Positions 13,434 to 25,900 of a stretch of 64,000 nt of DNA are shown here, piece after piece (within the stretch, counting starts at the first letter, position 1; each line of letters opens with the position of its first letter). The DNA is from Dioscorea cayenensis subsp. rotundata (taxonomy: Eukaryota; Streptophyta; Magnoliopsida; Dioscoreales; Dioscoreaceae): assembly GCF_009730915.1 (NCBI RefSeq), contig NC_052474.1:19441501-19505500 (forward strand), read 5' to 3'. The notes below the pieces were generated by a model. The model saw nothing but the letters and a program-made list of their open reading frames with translations. It ran no database searches and was not told where the DNA came from. Position numbers and translations under genes: made by a program.

Positions 13434-14433
13434 NNNNNNNNNNNNNNNNNNNNNNNNNNNNNNNNNNNNNNNNNNNNNNNNNNNNNNNNNNNNNNNNNNN
13501 NNNNNNNNNNNNNNNNNNNNNNNNNNNNNNNNNNNNNNNNNNNNNNNNNNNNNNNNNNNNNNNNNNNNNNNNNNNNNNNNNNNNNNNNNNNNNNNNNNNN
13601 NNNNNNNNNNNNNNNNNNNNNNNNNNNNNNNNNNNNNNNNNNNNNNNNNNNNNNNNNNNNNNNNNNNNNNNNNNNNNNNNNNNNNNNNNNNNNNNNNNNN
13701 NNNNNNNNNNNNNNNNNNNNNNNNNNNNNNNNNNNNNNNNNNNNNNNNNNNNNNNNNNNNNNNNNNNNNNNNNNNNNNNNNNNNNNNNNNNNNNNNNNNN
13801 NNNNNNNNNNNNNNNNNNNNNNNNNNNNNNNNNNNNNNNNNNNNNNNNNNNNNNNNNNNNNNNNNNNNNNNNNNNNNNNNNNNNNNNNNNNNNNNNNNNN
13901 NNNNNNNNNNNNNNNNNNNNNNNNNNNNNNNNNNNNNNNNNNNNNNNNNNNNNNNNNNNNNNNNNNNNNNNNNNNNNNNNNNNNNNNNNNNNNNNNNNNN
14001 NNNNNNNNNNNNNNNNNNNNNNNNNNNNNNNNNNNNNNNNNNNNNNNNNNNNNNNNNNNNNNNNNNNNNNNNNNNNNNNNNNNNNNNNNNNNNNNNNNNN
14101 NNNNNNNNNNNNNNNNNNNNNNNNNNNNNNNNNNNNNNNNNNNNNNNNNNNNNNNNNNNNNNNNNNNNNNNNNNNNNNNNNNNNNNNNNNNNNNNNNNNN
14201 NNNNNNNNNNNNNNNNNNNNNNNNNNNNNNNNNNNNNNNNNNNNNNNNNNNNNNNNNNNNNNNNNNNNNNNNNNNNNNNNNNNNNNNNNNNNNNNNNNNN
14301 NNNNNNNNNNNNNNNNNNNNNNNNNNNNNNNNNNNNNNNNNNNNNNNNNNNNNNNNNNNNNNNNNNNNNNNNNNNNNNNNNNNNNNNNNNNNNNNNNNNN
14401 NNNNNNNNNNNNNNNNNNNNNNNNNNNNNNNNN
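13434..14433. other. Assembly gap (1000 N)
   Basis: Exactly 1000 N, so probably a scaffolding gap of arbitrary size. The missing NSUN6 3' exons could lie here. The open frames spanning it are artefacts of unread bases. Confidence 0.98.
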
Positions 14434-15420
14434 GAAAGAAGGAGGTGACGTGGTGCCCCTTCACAGTGACGTGGCGCAGCGCCGCTCACCGGGCGAGCTT
14501 CACTTGACGCGGGCGTGTCCAAATTAAGCCATCCAACAGGTCGAGCAGACTGACTCACCTCTCCCGCAGCCCACGTAAGTAAAGGGCTAAAAGACCGGTG
14601 ACCGCACGGCGATAAAATCAAAACTGAGTGACCAAAAAACTTCAAATTAAAGCTGGGTGACCAATTTGCAAAAAGATGAAAGATGGGTGACCTTCAAAAA
14701 AATTAACCCTAATTTTAAATAATAAATGCGCCTGCAGCAGCCCACACCTTTCAACGGTCTTCTTTGATGAGCCTCCAAGTCAAGCTTTATCCCAAAAATT
14801 TTGGAACTTCTTTTTAGTTTTTATAAAAAATTATAAATTTACAAATAAAAATTAGTCCTAATGAAAAAAAAAACTTATCTTTACAGAGTTATCAGTTAGT
14901 TAATTTTTTTTTAAAAAAATAAATCACTAAATTTTAGTTAAATATTATTTTAATCACTGTATTTTGATTTATTTTAAAATGCTCATTAAAGTTACTAATT
15001 AATTTATCAGCAGATCACTTAATAAATTAGTATTATCATTAACTGACGTAAAAACCTTCACATGTGCGTTGATTGGATTTTTTTCAACTTCCATATCAGC
15101 TAATGAAAATGATGATCTATCGGATGACCTGCCAATAAAATAATTAATAATTTTAATAAATATTTTAAAACAAATTAAAATTCAGTGATTAAAATGTTTA
15201 CTCATCAACCGTTCCCAATACCCTCAGCGAAAAACAAATAATTAAAAAAGCTCATAAATTTTTCGTAAATGTACATTCCATTTAATTTTTTTATAATTTT
15301 TATAAATACGTTTTTTTATTCTGGACGATTTTTCTCTCAATGTGATCGCATAAATTAGAAAATTCAAAACCTTAAAAATCTAAGACTAAGTGCATTGCAT
15401 CTCTTTGTTTCGATCCAACG
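14434..15420. other. Repeat-like GC-rich edge, then AT-rich intergenic DNA
   Basis: The first 270 bases after the gap are unusually GC-rich for this window and hold GTGACGTGGCG-like motifs. Three spaced G(A/G)GTGACC motifs follow at about 14625-14695, which looks like the end of a dispersed repeat broken by the gap. From 14700 on it is plain AT-rich sequence without a gene. Confidence 0.4.
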
Positions 15421-15429
15421 TCAAACACC

Positions 15430-15952
15430 AATCACGCACGTGACAACAATCCCATTGGAATTAAACCCATATGCTTTCTCCACAGTTCTTATCCTCAACC
15501 ACAACACACCTTCTTCACTCATCCTAATCCCAAACACCAAACACCAAACACACACGCCACGCGTCCCATTCTAATTCCCCATCAATCCGGGTCCCACAAC
15601 CCCTCCAAAACACGTCACCTCACGCACCGTCCACGTGTCATCCACGCACGCACCAAACTCTACCCACGTGCGCTACATTCCAAGAACAATGACGTAAGCC
15701 ATGACGGACCTACCTATCTTTATCGTCCGCCACGTGTCATCCAACCCACCGGATTCTCTCCACGTATTTCACCTCCGTGGTCAACTTGGCTTCGGCGCAG
15801 TTTCATCCACACGCGCGTGCTTTTCCACACCGCCATCTTAACTAACCGACACGTGCCTTTATCCCTTTCCCCTCCCCTGCATGCTATAAATCCCACCTTC
15901 TTCTCCGTTTTCCTAAGTTTCAAAGCTTCAATCTCTCAAACACCTCCCCAAA
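15430..15952 (+). promoter_or_regulatory. NAC gene promoter with five G-box/ABRE motifs, DRE and TATA box
   Basis: CACGTG occurs at 15437, 15632, 15665, 15731 and 15850. An ACCGAC (DRE core) overlaps the last one at 15845-15850. A TGACGTAA motif lies near 15690 and TATAAAT lies at 15885-15891, 62 bases before the ATG. In plants CACGTG plus a second ACGT or DRE element usually gives ABA/drought responsiveness. That fits an ATAF-type NAC gene, but the response is inferred. Confidence 0.75.
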
Positions 15953-16177
15953 ATGAACGGTGGGGATTTACAGTTACCTCCCGGATTCCGGTTCCATCCA
16001 ACGGACGAGGAGCTAGTGATTCACTACTTATGCCGTAAGTGTGCCTCGTTGCCGATCTCGGTGCCGATCATCACCGAACTCGATCTCTATAAATTCAACC
16101 CCTGGGATCTCCCTGGTCAGTTATTATTTATAAATATCATTATTATTATTTTTAATTATTTATTACAAATAATAATT

Positions 16178-16212
<35 letters not shown>

Positions 16213-17022
16213 AAGGGATGGCGATGTATGGAGAGAAAGAGTGGTACTTCTTCTCGCCACGGGATCGTAAATACCCGAATGGGTCGAGACCGAACCGGGC
16301 GGCCGGGTTGGGTTATTGGAAGGCGACCGGGGCGGATAAACCGATCGGTTCACCTAAACCGGTTGGGATTAAAAAGGCTTTGGTTTTTTATACTGGCAAA
16401 GCTCCGAAAGGGGACAAAACCAATTGGATCATGCATGAGTACCGGCTCGCCAATGTGGATCGAACCCCTCGCCGGAAGAACAGCTTACGGGTATGTTATT
16501 CTAAACACGCAACACGGAATTATGATCCATTTATTGATTGACACGTGTGGTTGAAAAACTAAAATTAGTGTGTATTTGCAACGTGGCGTTATGCAGTTGG
16601 ACGACTGGGTGCTGTGTAGGATATATAACAAGAGAGGAGGAGGAGCTGGGGAGAAGCAGGCCGGGCCGAAACAGGGCCGAGAAGTTGTTGAACAGAAGCC
16701 CGTGATTGGACCGAACACGATCGGGCCGCACGTGCGGCGACCGAACCCGAACCCGATGTCGGAGTTGATGTGCTTGGATCCGTCGGAATCGCTTCCGAGA
16801 TTGCACGCGGACTCGAGTTGCTCCGAGCACGTGATATCGTCTAACGAGTTCACGTGCGATCGAGAAGTCCAGAGTCAGCCGAGGTGGCGGGAAGACTGGG
16901 AGAAAGCCCTTGAGATACCACTTAATTACATGGATGCCACTCTTAACGGGTTCCCTCACTTGGAACCCGTTTTCAAGGATCCGCTCCAAGATATCTTCAT
17001 GCACTTACAAAAGCCGTTTTAG
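15953..17022 (+). CDS. NAC transcription factor, ATAF subfamily
   Basis: Three exons, 15953-16115, 16216-16490 and 16597-17022, give 287 aa with both introns at the classic NAC positions. The N-terminal domain (about residues 7-155) has all five NAC blocks: [15 protein letters not shown] (A), [16 protein letters not shown] (B), [10 protein letters not shown]...[12 protein letters not shown] (C), [17 protein letters not shown]...WIMHEYRL (D) and [12 protein letters not shown] (E). The [13 protein letters not shown] sequence and short first exon resemble ATAF1/ATAF2/SNAC-type proteins, which are nuclear stress regulators. The C-terminal activation region is variable, with Trp/acidic residues near [11 protein letters not shown]. 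Intron 1 carries a TA microsatellite. There are no breaks. The exact member of the subfamily cannot be fixed. Confidence 0.95.
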
Positions 17023-17170
17023 ATAACGGGTCGGGTTTTACGACTCGGGTTACCTCCGGCGAGCTGCTTGGCGGGTTTCGGATTCGGATTCGGATTCGGT
17101 GGCAATGAGACCGGATTTAGTTCGAGTTTCCATTTTCTAGAGGATTAATTGCTTATTTTCATAAATAAGC

Positions 17171-17209
<39 letters not shown>

Positions 17210-18186
17210 ATATGAAAAATTTTTAAAATCATGAAATTATTTTTTTTTCAAGGAAATAAAAAAGGATAATGAATAGGTTTTATAAGAGCAAAAGAAAAAA
17301 ATGGCCGGCTAAAAGAAAGCAGTCAAAAGGGGTTAATTAACAGCATTAATTGCTGGCATTAAAATCTCATGGCATTCAAAATACTTTTAATGAGTAATTT
17401 ATTAGAATGGTTTCAATTTGTCGTATGTAAGAGTACTTCATATCATAAAAAAGGAAAGATATTTTTTTGAAACATTTACCTTTAATAAAATAAATAGAGT
17501 AGGAGGTACTGATTCAAACACAAAGAATATAAGATAATATTTCTACTACAACATGATTTACCTTTTCTATTTTTGAGAAAAAAAGAAAAGAGCAAACCCA
17601 AAGCATTTAAACTATATATATATATATATATTGAAAAAGTTGGGTACACCACAATAAGGTAATATGTCCACTACAACATTTTATCTTTCCCATTTTTTTT
17701 ATGGGATAGAAAAAAAAGGAAAGAGCTAATATATGGGCATATACAGAAGACTATATGTAAAAATAAAGTCCAAAATATCAAATGATATTTTTATTTTGTT
17801 TTTTCACCTTTTTATTCTCTATAATATAAAATTCATTTTTTAATTTTTATATATATTTTTTTATTTTTTTCTTTTATAATGGGTTTGAGATACTAAAGAT
17901 GAAAATGTGCTAATAATGTGCTAATATAATAATCATAAAGACCGATTTTATATTAAAGACGGAAAATATAAAATAAAAGACAATTTTAATATTTTCATCT
18001 AATGACAATAATAATTATGGCTTATTTTAACTATTTTGAACTAGTTAATTTTTTTAAACTTTTTTAAGGATTAAAAAAATTAAATAAATCATGAATTAAT
18101 TTCGACTAAATTATAAACAAAGAAAGGAGGAAAGTATTATTGTAAAGTATATACTCCAAAATGGGAAAAAAAAGGATACCACTTTA
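17023..18186. other. Intergenic, AT-rich, no gene seen
   Basis: Contains the NAC 3' UTR (with a GGATTC triplication near 17080), TA microsatellites at about 17174-17206 and 17612-17631, and otherwise simple AT-rich DNA between convergent genes. Confidence 0.5.
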
Positions 18187-19447
18187 TTAAGTGGTATCCT
18201 TGAGAACTTGCACAATGTCTGATCTTTGCTCATCACTCAAATTCCCAGGGAAAATAATACAGAATTTGATTCTCAAGTCCCCTCTCATTCCCTTATCATT
18301 GGCCAAAGGCATGCCTTGGCCAGTGATAACTTTCTCATAACCAGGATAAATAATTTCATCATTGAAGGTGCAACTCATCTTCTCACCACCAATGAGTCTA
18401 AATGAAAATGTCCAACCAGTGAGTGCATTAACAAGAGGAACTTCAACCTTGAGTACCAAGTCATTGCCTACTCTCTTGAAGCATTGGTGCTCCTTCTCAG
18501 CGATCATGTAGATCACGTCGGCCGGAAGGCACCCCGGCCGCTCGTCGCCCATCCCTTCGAATGTAATCTTTGTCCCCTTCTTCCATCCCGGCTTCACTTT
18601 TATTGTCTGTGACTCTTGTTTTTTCACTATCAATCTAAGAATAACATTAGGTTGAGAATACATTAAGATTGTGATTTGTTTAAAAATATAATGCATGTTT
18701 AGTACTATTATTATTAGGACAAAACCAAAACTGATGTCTATAAAATATATTTCAAACAAAAATGGAACTCAAATTAAGTCCTTTCCTAAGAAGAAGATGA
18801 TGTATGAATATAATTCAAAAGAGAACAAATGACAATGCATTCAACCTACCACTTAAGAAAAAAGGACCACTTAATTGACAATCCTTTCCATCTACAACTT
18901 TGTACATGTGATCTACCAAAAGAAGGAAAATAATCCTTGATTTCTCATTTTCTTTCCAAAATGATAAAATCTCTAAGTTAATTTGCTATATAAATAAAGA
19001 TCCCTTATCTCCCAACAATACAGATCCAAATATGTGTTTATAAATGGGAATCAAAACAAGTTTTAACATGATCAAGAGAGATTAAAAACTATGAATGAAC
19101 GTATATAAGTGTACCCGGCTTTAGTGACAACATCTCTAGTGAACTTGATCTCTTTCCGGCAGCCATGGCAGAGCTCTTCCAAGGTGCACTCAAGCTTCCG
19201 TTCAATAGGAGGTGGCTTGCGGCGAAGGGAGTTGGAGAAAGAAGATGAATAACCAGGGCTTCTAGCCATGTTAGCATAGTATATATTCTTGAATTCCCTT
19301 CTCGGCGTTACATATGGCGGCAAGTCCTCATTCCGATACTGTCTCCGCATCTCCGGCTTCTCGTCGTTAACTCCAAACATGCTCTGGCATTCCTGCTCAT
19401 GCAGTGCCTGCATAATAATAATCAAAATAAAATCAACAACACTATAT

Positions 19448-19481
<34 letters not shown>

Positions 19482-19670
19482 TGAATTTAAGGGACCTCAT
19501 AGGCTTGAGTGATGGCTTTGAAGCGAGCTTCAGCTTCAAGCTTGGAAGAAGGAGGGATGTTTGTCAGGATGCCACTTCTTGACAAGTTCTTTGTAGGATT
19601 TGCGGATGTCTTGAAGAGATGCATCCTTTGACAGGTTTAGTACTTTGTAGAAGTCTGAAGGGTTAGCCAT
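18187..19670 (-). CDS. DnaJ (HSP40) type II/B co-chaperone, J domain frameshifted
   Basis: Three exons: 19496-19670, 19115-19407 and 18187-18634. The start MANPSDFYKVLNLSKDAS leads into a J domain with KKWHPDK (HPD at about 33-35), which would stimulate Hsp70 ATPase activity. Exon 2 begins ALHEQECQSMFG, has a basic linker, and then enters the C-terminal substrate-binding region (PPIERKLECTLEELCHGCRKE). Exon 3 holds the rest, including KPGWKKGTKITFEGMGDE and LRIKF. A GGG run at 19554-19556 appears to hold one extra base: as read, exon 1 is 175 nt and frame is lost right after HPDKHP. With one base fewer the CDS is 915 nt (304 aa). The J-domain end after helix III is unusual. A TATA-like box lies about 35 bases upstream. 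Sequencing error and genuine loss are both possible. Confidence 0.85.
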
Positions 19671-20379
19671 GGTAATAGATTAAGAGACAAATAGAGATGG
19701 ATATATAAAGGAGATGAAGTGAAGATGAAAAGATATGGAAACGGATGTGTAGTAGTGTGCTTTTATTAGAGTAAATAAGGAAAAGAAAGAATGGGGAAAT
19801 TGAATTATTTGTTATTTATTTATTTATTTATTGGGTTTAATTTAACTTTGATTTAAGTAGGGACAGGGAGGAAAGAGTTGGTGGAAGGTCCTTAAGATTC
19901 TTATTAGAAACTATTAAAAGTAATTAATAATTGATCATTCTGTTTGATATGCTAATAATCTTATTGAAGATAGATTAGGCTAGATGACTATGTATTGGCT
20001 TTATAAAGCTATTATTTGGGGGACCCAAATTTGTAAGGAATTCATTAGTATAATGTCAATGATTTTGAGTATGATGAACTTTGTTGTAAAACTAAGTAAA
20101 AATCTTTTAAAAAAACCTTCTTCCAAGCTACTTATCATACAGTACCAACAATACATAGAAAGAAACAAGGACATAATGAGATGTGACATCATACCAAATT
20201 TAATAATCTATTCTGTTCGTTTTTCTTCAAATTGTCAAATAAAGAAAATTGTGAGTAAAAAAAGAAGGATATATATGAAGTCAAAAATTAATGGTGATGT
20301 TAGGGCATGCATTTGTTATAAGCATTACTGCAACAGTAACTGAAACAGAAGCATTCATTAAGGCAATCAAGGCCATGAA

Positions 20380-20660
20380 ATGCTGAAATTAAAATCATAT
20401 GGTTGGAAATCAAGTGCTTGTCAGGAAGAAGAACCTTATCATATTTCATGGATATCTCACATTCATATCTTAGTTGTTTTGCCATTGGAAGTGCCATATC
20501 TCGCTGTACATGCTTCTCAAAGTACCTGTTGATTGTTCAAGAAGTGGAGACAATAATGTACATGGGATGTAGGCACTAACCTTGAAATAGTACTGATGGT
20601 ATTGATCTTGATCTCATGGCCAAACTCCAGTGTGGGGGACACTCTGTGTGTGTGTGTGTG
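20380..20660 (-). pseudogene. Unidentified two-exon coding fragment
   Basis: On the minus strand, residues LEFGHEIKINTISTIS at about 20582-20650 splice across a short intron (GTTAGT at about 20580, CAG at about 20527) in phase into RYFEKHVQRDMALPMAKQ and then RYECEISMKYDKVLLPD. The composition and clean splice phase look like real protein, but no further exons were found and I do not recognise the family. It could be a captured or truncated gene, or the end of an unread gene. Confidence 0.35.
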
Positions 20661-22993
20661 TGCGTGTGTGGTTGATGAGTCGCTTTAGCCGACAAATAGA
20701 GGATATAAATTTTAATAAGTTTGTAAGCTAAGAAAATGATCAATTTCCATGTCAGATGCAATTAGAGCTAAAAATAGATTAGATGCTTATCCTTAAAGGA
20801 CAAAAAGAAAAAGAAAAAAAGCTTAGCTCTCCACCTGACAAAAAAAATGAACTGAAATAGTAATCATTAATTACTTCATCTTCACAGTTAATTTAACATA
20901 TGATACAATAATGTTCAGTTGAGCAAAATTAGTAAAATGATTCCTTCAGCAAAACATGTTTAACCTGCAGTAAAAAAATTCTTTAAAATTCACCAATATT
21001 GACATTGCGAATAAGACATAAAGGAGTTCTTTTGCAAGCGCAAGGCCGGCTTATAGAAAGGAGTCCTTTTCTCAAAGCATAAGAATAATGAATGGGTGAT
21101 ATTTACAGGGTTGAACTAGTCTAAACCTCACTGTCTTCAGTGCTTTTGTGACATGGAGGGTTTGGAAGTAGGCCAAATGGTGTTTAGAGTTTTACCTTCT
21201 AACTCTATGGGTGCCTTAGAGCAAGACATGTGTTTTTGTTAGACAATTTCTCATACCTAGATTGACAGCATACAGCCACAAAGCTAATGAATATGGTTCC
21301 AGCAATTGAGAACTGAATAAAGAAACTATGATGTAGTTGAATGAGTCCTAGAATTATGAGATTATATGCCCAGCTAATGAGAACATTTAACCTCAAACCA
21401 GCCAAAACTAAATCTCATTTTATCCAAGTGATAGGATCTGAGCACACAAGAATCAAACAGATGCAAATAGGAAGCACAAAGAACTTTGATTACAAGTTTG
21501 ACAAAAAAATGTGAGGTATTTAAGACATAGGAATGAGAAAGAAACTGGGACCCTATTGATGTGATGTATAAAGAAAAAATATCCACTAAAAAACTTTTAG
21601 TATTCTGAGCAAAAAGGTTTGCCACTAATTTCTTAATGATATCAGATTCCACCAAGGATACCACACCCAGAATACCAAAGTTATACTATTCATCACTTTT
21701 CTACAACTATAGTTGCCAAAAAAGCAAGTATCAATACTGTAATTCGAAATGAATTCTTAATTAGATATTTGTTTCAACATGAATAAATATTGATTGATTA
21801 AGACTAGAATGGTGACAGTTTGTTGACATAATCTCCTCAATATACATAATATCAATGGCACTGCAGCTATTGCAATAATGTCATATTATGCGGCACTTTC
21901 TAAAACTAGTAGAACAACTGTTGCAACAAGAGTTGCATCAATAATCTAATTCTCACAAACTCTTAATTAGATGTGTGTTTTTGCTTGCATGACTATAGAC
22001 TTAAGAAGAGAGTAATGACAGTGATTACATAACCTCCACAATACATAGATGATTATCAATGATACTACAGTTTGCAGAACAAAAAAATGTTGCTAATTAG
22101 TTGAAAAGTCATACTTAACAAGTATAACAACCATTCAGACAAAGAAGAAAGATAAAAACAAGTTAATAAAAAAAAAAATAAGTAACAGTAGCAATGATTC
22201 CATAAAATCTTGAAAGAATGACTAAAAACTGTAAAAAATATTGATTCTAATTTGTAATAAGTATAGAGAAACAAAAACTTTGATTTGCAATTCATCAATA
22301 TATCTTTCGTCTGAGACTCTAAAGCAGTCATTGGCAGGTGGACTATATTTGCTCAGACTCTGATGTGATAATTCACTCAGAAGAAAACAAAATGATTTCA
22401 TGGTGATGTTGAAGGAATTGGTGGGCTAATAAAATTAGGCTGTACTAGGGCAACAATTCACATCAGCATAGCATGCTGTGTCTCACAAAACTCTGTCCAT
22501 TTCCATTGACATTTTATTCTAGAACTCGTTACCAAAGATTAATGACGTACACACAAAGTTGAATTCTAGTTTGAATTCTCTAACTGTATATTTCTTCACC
22601 CTCAAACCAGATTCACTAATTACTCATAGTCAAACACAACAGGGTAAGTTACACTAGAAGTGGAATATTATTTAAGATCATAAATACACCTTCAATTGAG
22701 AAGGCATGGAATTGAATGATCCAATTGATGGAGGTCAAAAAGACCTACATATTTCAAGTTATCTTTTTCCTTGATGTTTAACCAAGAGAAGTATATAAAA
22801 CACAACAAGGATATATAGAGAATGTGGCATAACCTTCCATCAGCTTTGCAGGAAAGGAAACCTCTGTGCCAACTTTTTAGGTCGGTTTACTCATGCCATG
22901 TATAAAAATGATAAAGGACACATAGAAGTAAGTTGAGATAGCCTTCAATTAGCAAAACTCTGGAATTCTGAGGTCATATCCCAGAAGAATCTA
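20661..22993. other. Downstream of beta-galactosidase gene, no gene seen
   Basis: No convincing ORF. It probably includes the 3' UTR of the beta-galactosidase gene ending at 22994. Two diverged copies of a roughly 110-bp sequence (CTTAATTAGAT ... TGACA ... CTCC(A/T)CAAT ... ATCAATG) lie at about 21755-21870 and 21960-22080. Confidence 0.4.
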
Positions 22994-25900
22994 TTAGTCA
23001 CATGCAGCCTCAATAGCAAGTGTTTTGGTCACTCCATCACATAACTCTGTCGTAACGAATTTGGCTTCAGACAATGAGACAACACATTCATTCTTGTTTA
23101 GACATGCCTGCAATAACCATAGCAAATAATAAAACCCATTATGTAATTGCAAAAGGGCGAAGAAGATGGTAAATAGGATCCATCTCCATGCATATATATA
23201 CATTTTCTATTCAGATCACAGTGGATGAAATTGTTGGCCATCATTTTCTAAACTTCTTTGTCTCCCATGCTTTTTATACTTTGATGTACAGAATTTACAT
23301 GAATAACATGGAAATTCCACAAAGATATTTTGTCCTAGCATTTAACTAGTCATCTTGCCCTGAGGGACTACCGAATCCGATAAATAGTAGAAAGGTCAAA
23401 GTAAAGCAAAATGGGATAAATCCTAAAGCATCCGAACAGAAATATGGAGACATTTTTTTATACGCTAATAGCCAATTTCTGATGAGAAATTTCTTGACAG
23501 AGATTTTCATCTTTATAGCACTTTGTAAAGCTGATTCCTAAAGGAATAGATTGAACTTTGTCCTCAGTGTAGAATTTTTTACGCTAGTGCCAAGAAAAGC
23601 TATAGTCCTTTGTCAGTGATAAATAAGAAAGTATTAGTTTGGCCAAGTGGTGATCATATGCTGTTAATTAAGATGGTGTCAAGCAAGTTTATAGCGCATA
23701 AATGCTAATTTCACAATTCTGAAGGACAGTAATCAAAGATGCCTAGTGTTAGCGTGTTACCTTCTCAACAACTGAAGCTGAATGTGGATAATGGCATGAC
23801 CCTTGGATGTAGGATCCACAAATTCCACTTGGATTACCAAAGCTGGCAAATCTCACAGATGATATTTGGGTCCTCTCAGGGCACTTCAAGTGAATACTAG
23901 CTTTAGTTCCATCTTCAAATTTCACTCCTCTATCCCAGCTTTCCAGGTCTATAGATGGGTAATTCTCCGATACAAGGCCACAAACTCCAGTAACACGGCG
24001 TCTTGAAAGAGCAATCTTAGTTGGATCTCCACCCTTCTCCTCAAAAATCACAAGAATATTGCCAGATGGCTGAAACCAAGAACGTGGGACATGGTACCTG
24101 AATCAAGACAAAATAAAACCATATATAATCATATGAGGTAAGGCATGCGGCCACCTCCCACAAAGATGATTAACATCTAATTGGGTAAATGTCACAGTCT
24201 CAGGGTTAATTTCCACAATGTGTGTCGTTGTGATAAAGGACATACTTTCTTGGTTTTAACCAGGGAAGACAGAAGTGAGAAGGCTAAACAAAGTATTGGA
24301 AATGAGAAAGGAAAATTCTTAGAGAACAAAGATGAATGTGAAAACCAGTCTGGTAAAAGAAATAGAAATGTCTCAGCTTGCCCAAATGAACATACATTTA
24401 TAAAATCGCAATAGACAGGGCAAAACTCAGGTAGATATCAAAAGTTTCCTAGAAATAAATTAGCTGATGAAAGAAATTGGGAAATATCATTAATATGAAA
24501 TCAAAATTACCATTTATTTTCTTGTGGGCAGTAAACTTACCATCTCTGAGTTGGTTCTCCGCATCCATTGTTGCATTTGTCAGGAAAAAACTTGCCTCTA
24601 TAATTACAACTTGCAGGGCAACCATGCCTAGGACCTTTCCTTGGCCAATATCTTCCAATAGCTTTTCCATTTAGCCATGCTTGGCCTTTCCCCATATGGT
24701 TCATATCAAGTCCTACTGGCTCAGCTCCCTTTGGTGCATCTATAACTGTCTGCCAAGTTCAAGCACTTGCGTGATTTTCTTCAAATATTTTGAAAGCAAT
24801 GAATGTTGAGCTGATAATGTATCATATATAACAGCAGCAATGAATTTGATAGTATACAAAGTTGTGTTGAATGGAACACTGTATGAATAAATTCATGAAC
24901 TACTAAGTTACTGTATTACAAAGAATTATAATACAGGAATTATTAGCTTAATAATTAACTTACTAACATCTTAGAAAATTTAGCAGGAAGTTGATATTTT
25001 TTTGGACTCAACCATATACTCTGCTCTTAGAAATTACAGATTTTCAATATTACTAGTTCACAGGAAATTTAATACATGCTTCTTTTGTTCGATCATAATT
25101 AATGTATATCTCTACTTAAAGCTTACCTTAATCACAAGCTTAATTAGTGATGAGAGGTGATAAAAAAAATACCTTGTACCATGTTAGGGGTTTATATCTT
25201 GGAGGCTCTGACATGGATATCCACTTCACCTTGCTACTACCATCTATATTATAAACACCTTTATGCTCCCCTTCCAGCCCAACCTGCCATGAAAACAAAA
25301 TAAGGCAAATGATGCTTATTCACACAGTCCAACATTCATTTTCTGGAGAAAAACTTGCTAAAACAACTGACATTTTGCAAATATAGCGTGAAGGCCTCAA
25401 ATTTATTAGTACAGTGCAAATGAGATGATTTAAACAATTGGTTAAGAAAAATATGGCTTAAGCAGTAGTGAATTATGCAGCAAGGGACATTGTCAATGAA
25501 TATGAGTTTGCACGAACATGGAATTCTATTATTAGGATATATATAAAGACAACAAAGACAACAACTCTCAATATAAAAAAAAATAACATAAGATTACATA
25601 CAGTATTATATCCTGTTCACTTGTTGGGAAAATATACAAGAATGTATTATCCTCTTTGTCATAAACATGAATTCAGAATCAAAACCGAGAATTGATAGGA
25701 CAGGCTCATAAAGGAATAAACATAATTCATGTAAATACACATATCATACAAACAATATCTAACAATAACTCCAATCTTCGGAAAATTTTCTCTTTCTATA
25801 ATATAGAATCTGATACCTTATAAGACCACACGGCCGAAGTTAAGTCCACAGTTCCATTTCTGAATCCAGATATCTTCACGCTGGTCAACCCTGCACCAAC

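Noticed and set aside
13245..14645. Long open frames of 466 and 351 aa on the minus strand
   Set aside because: They consist almost entirely of the 1000-N gap. The real residues at either end match nothing.
16485..17004. Minus-strand frames of 122 and 157 aa over the NAC third exon
   Set aside because: Shadows of a GC-rich coding exon.
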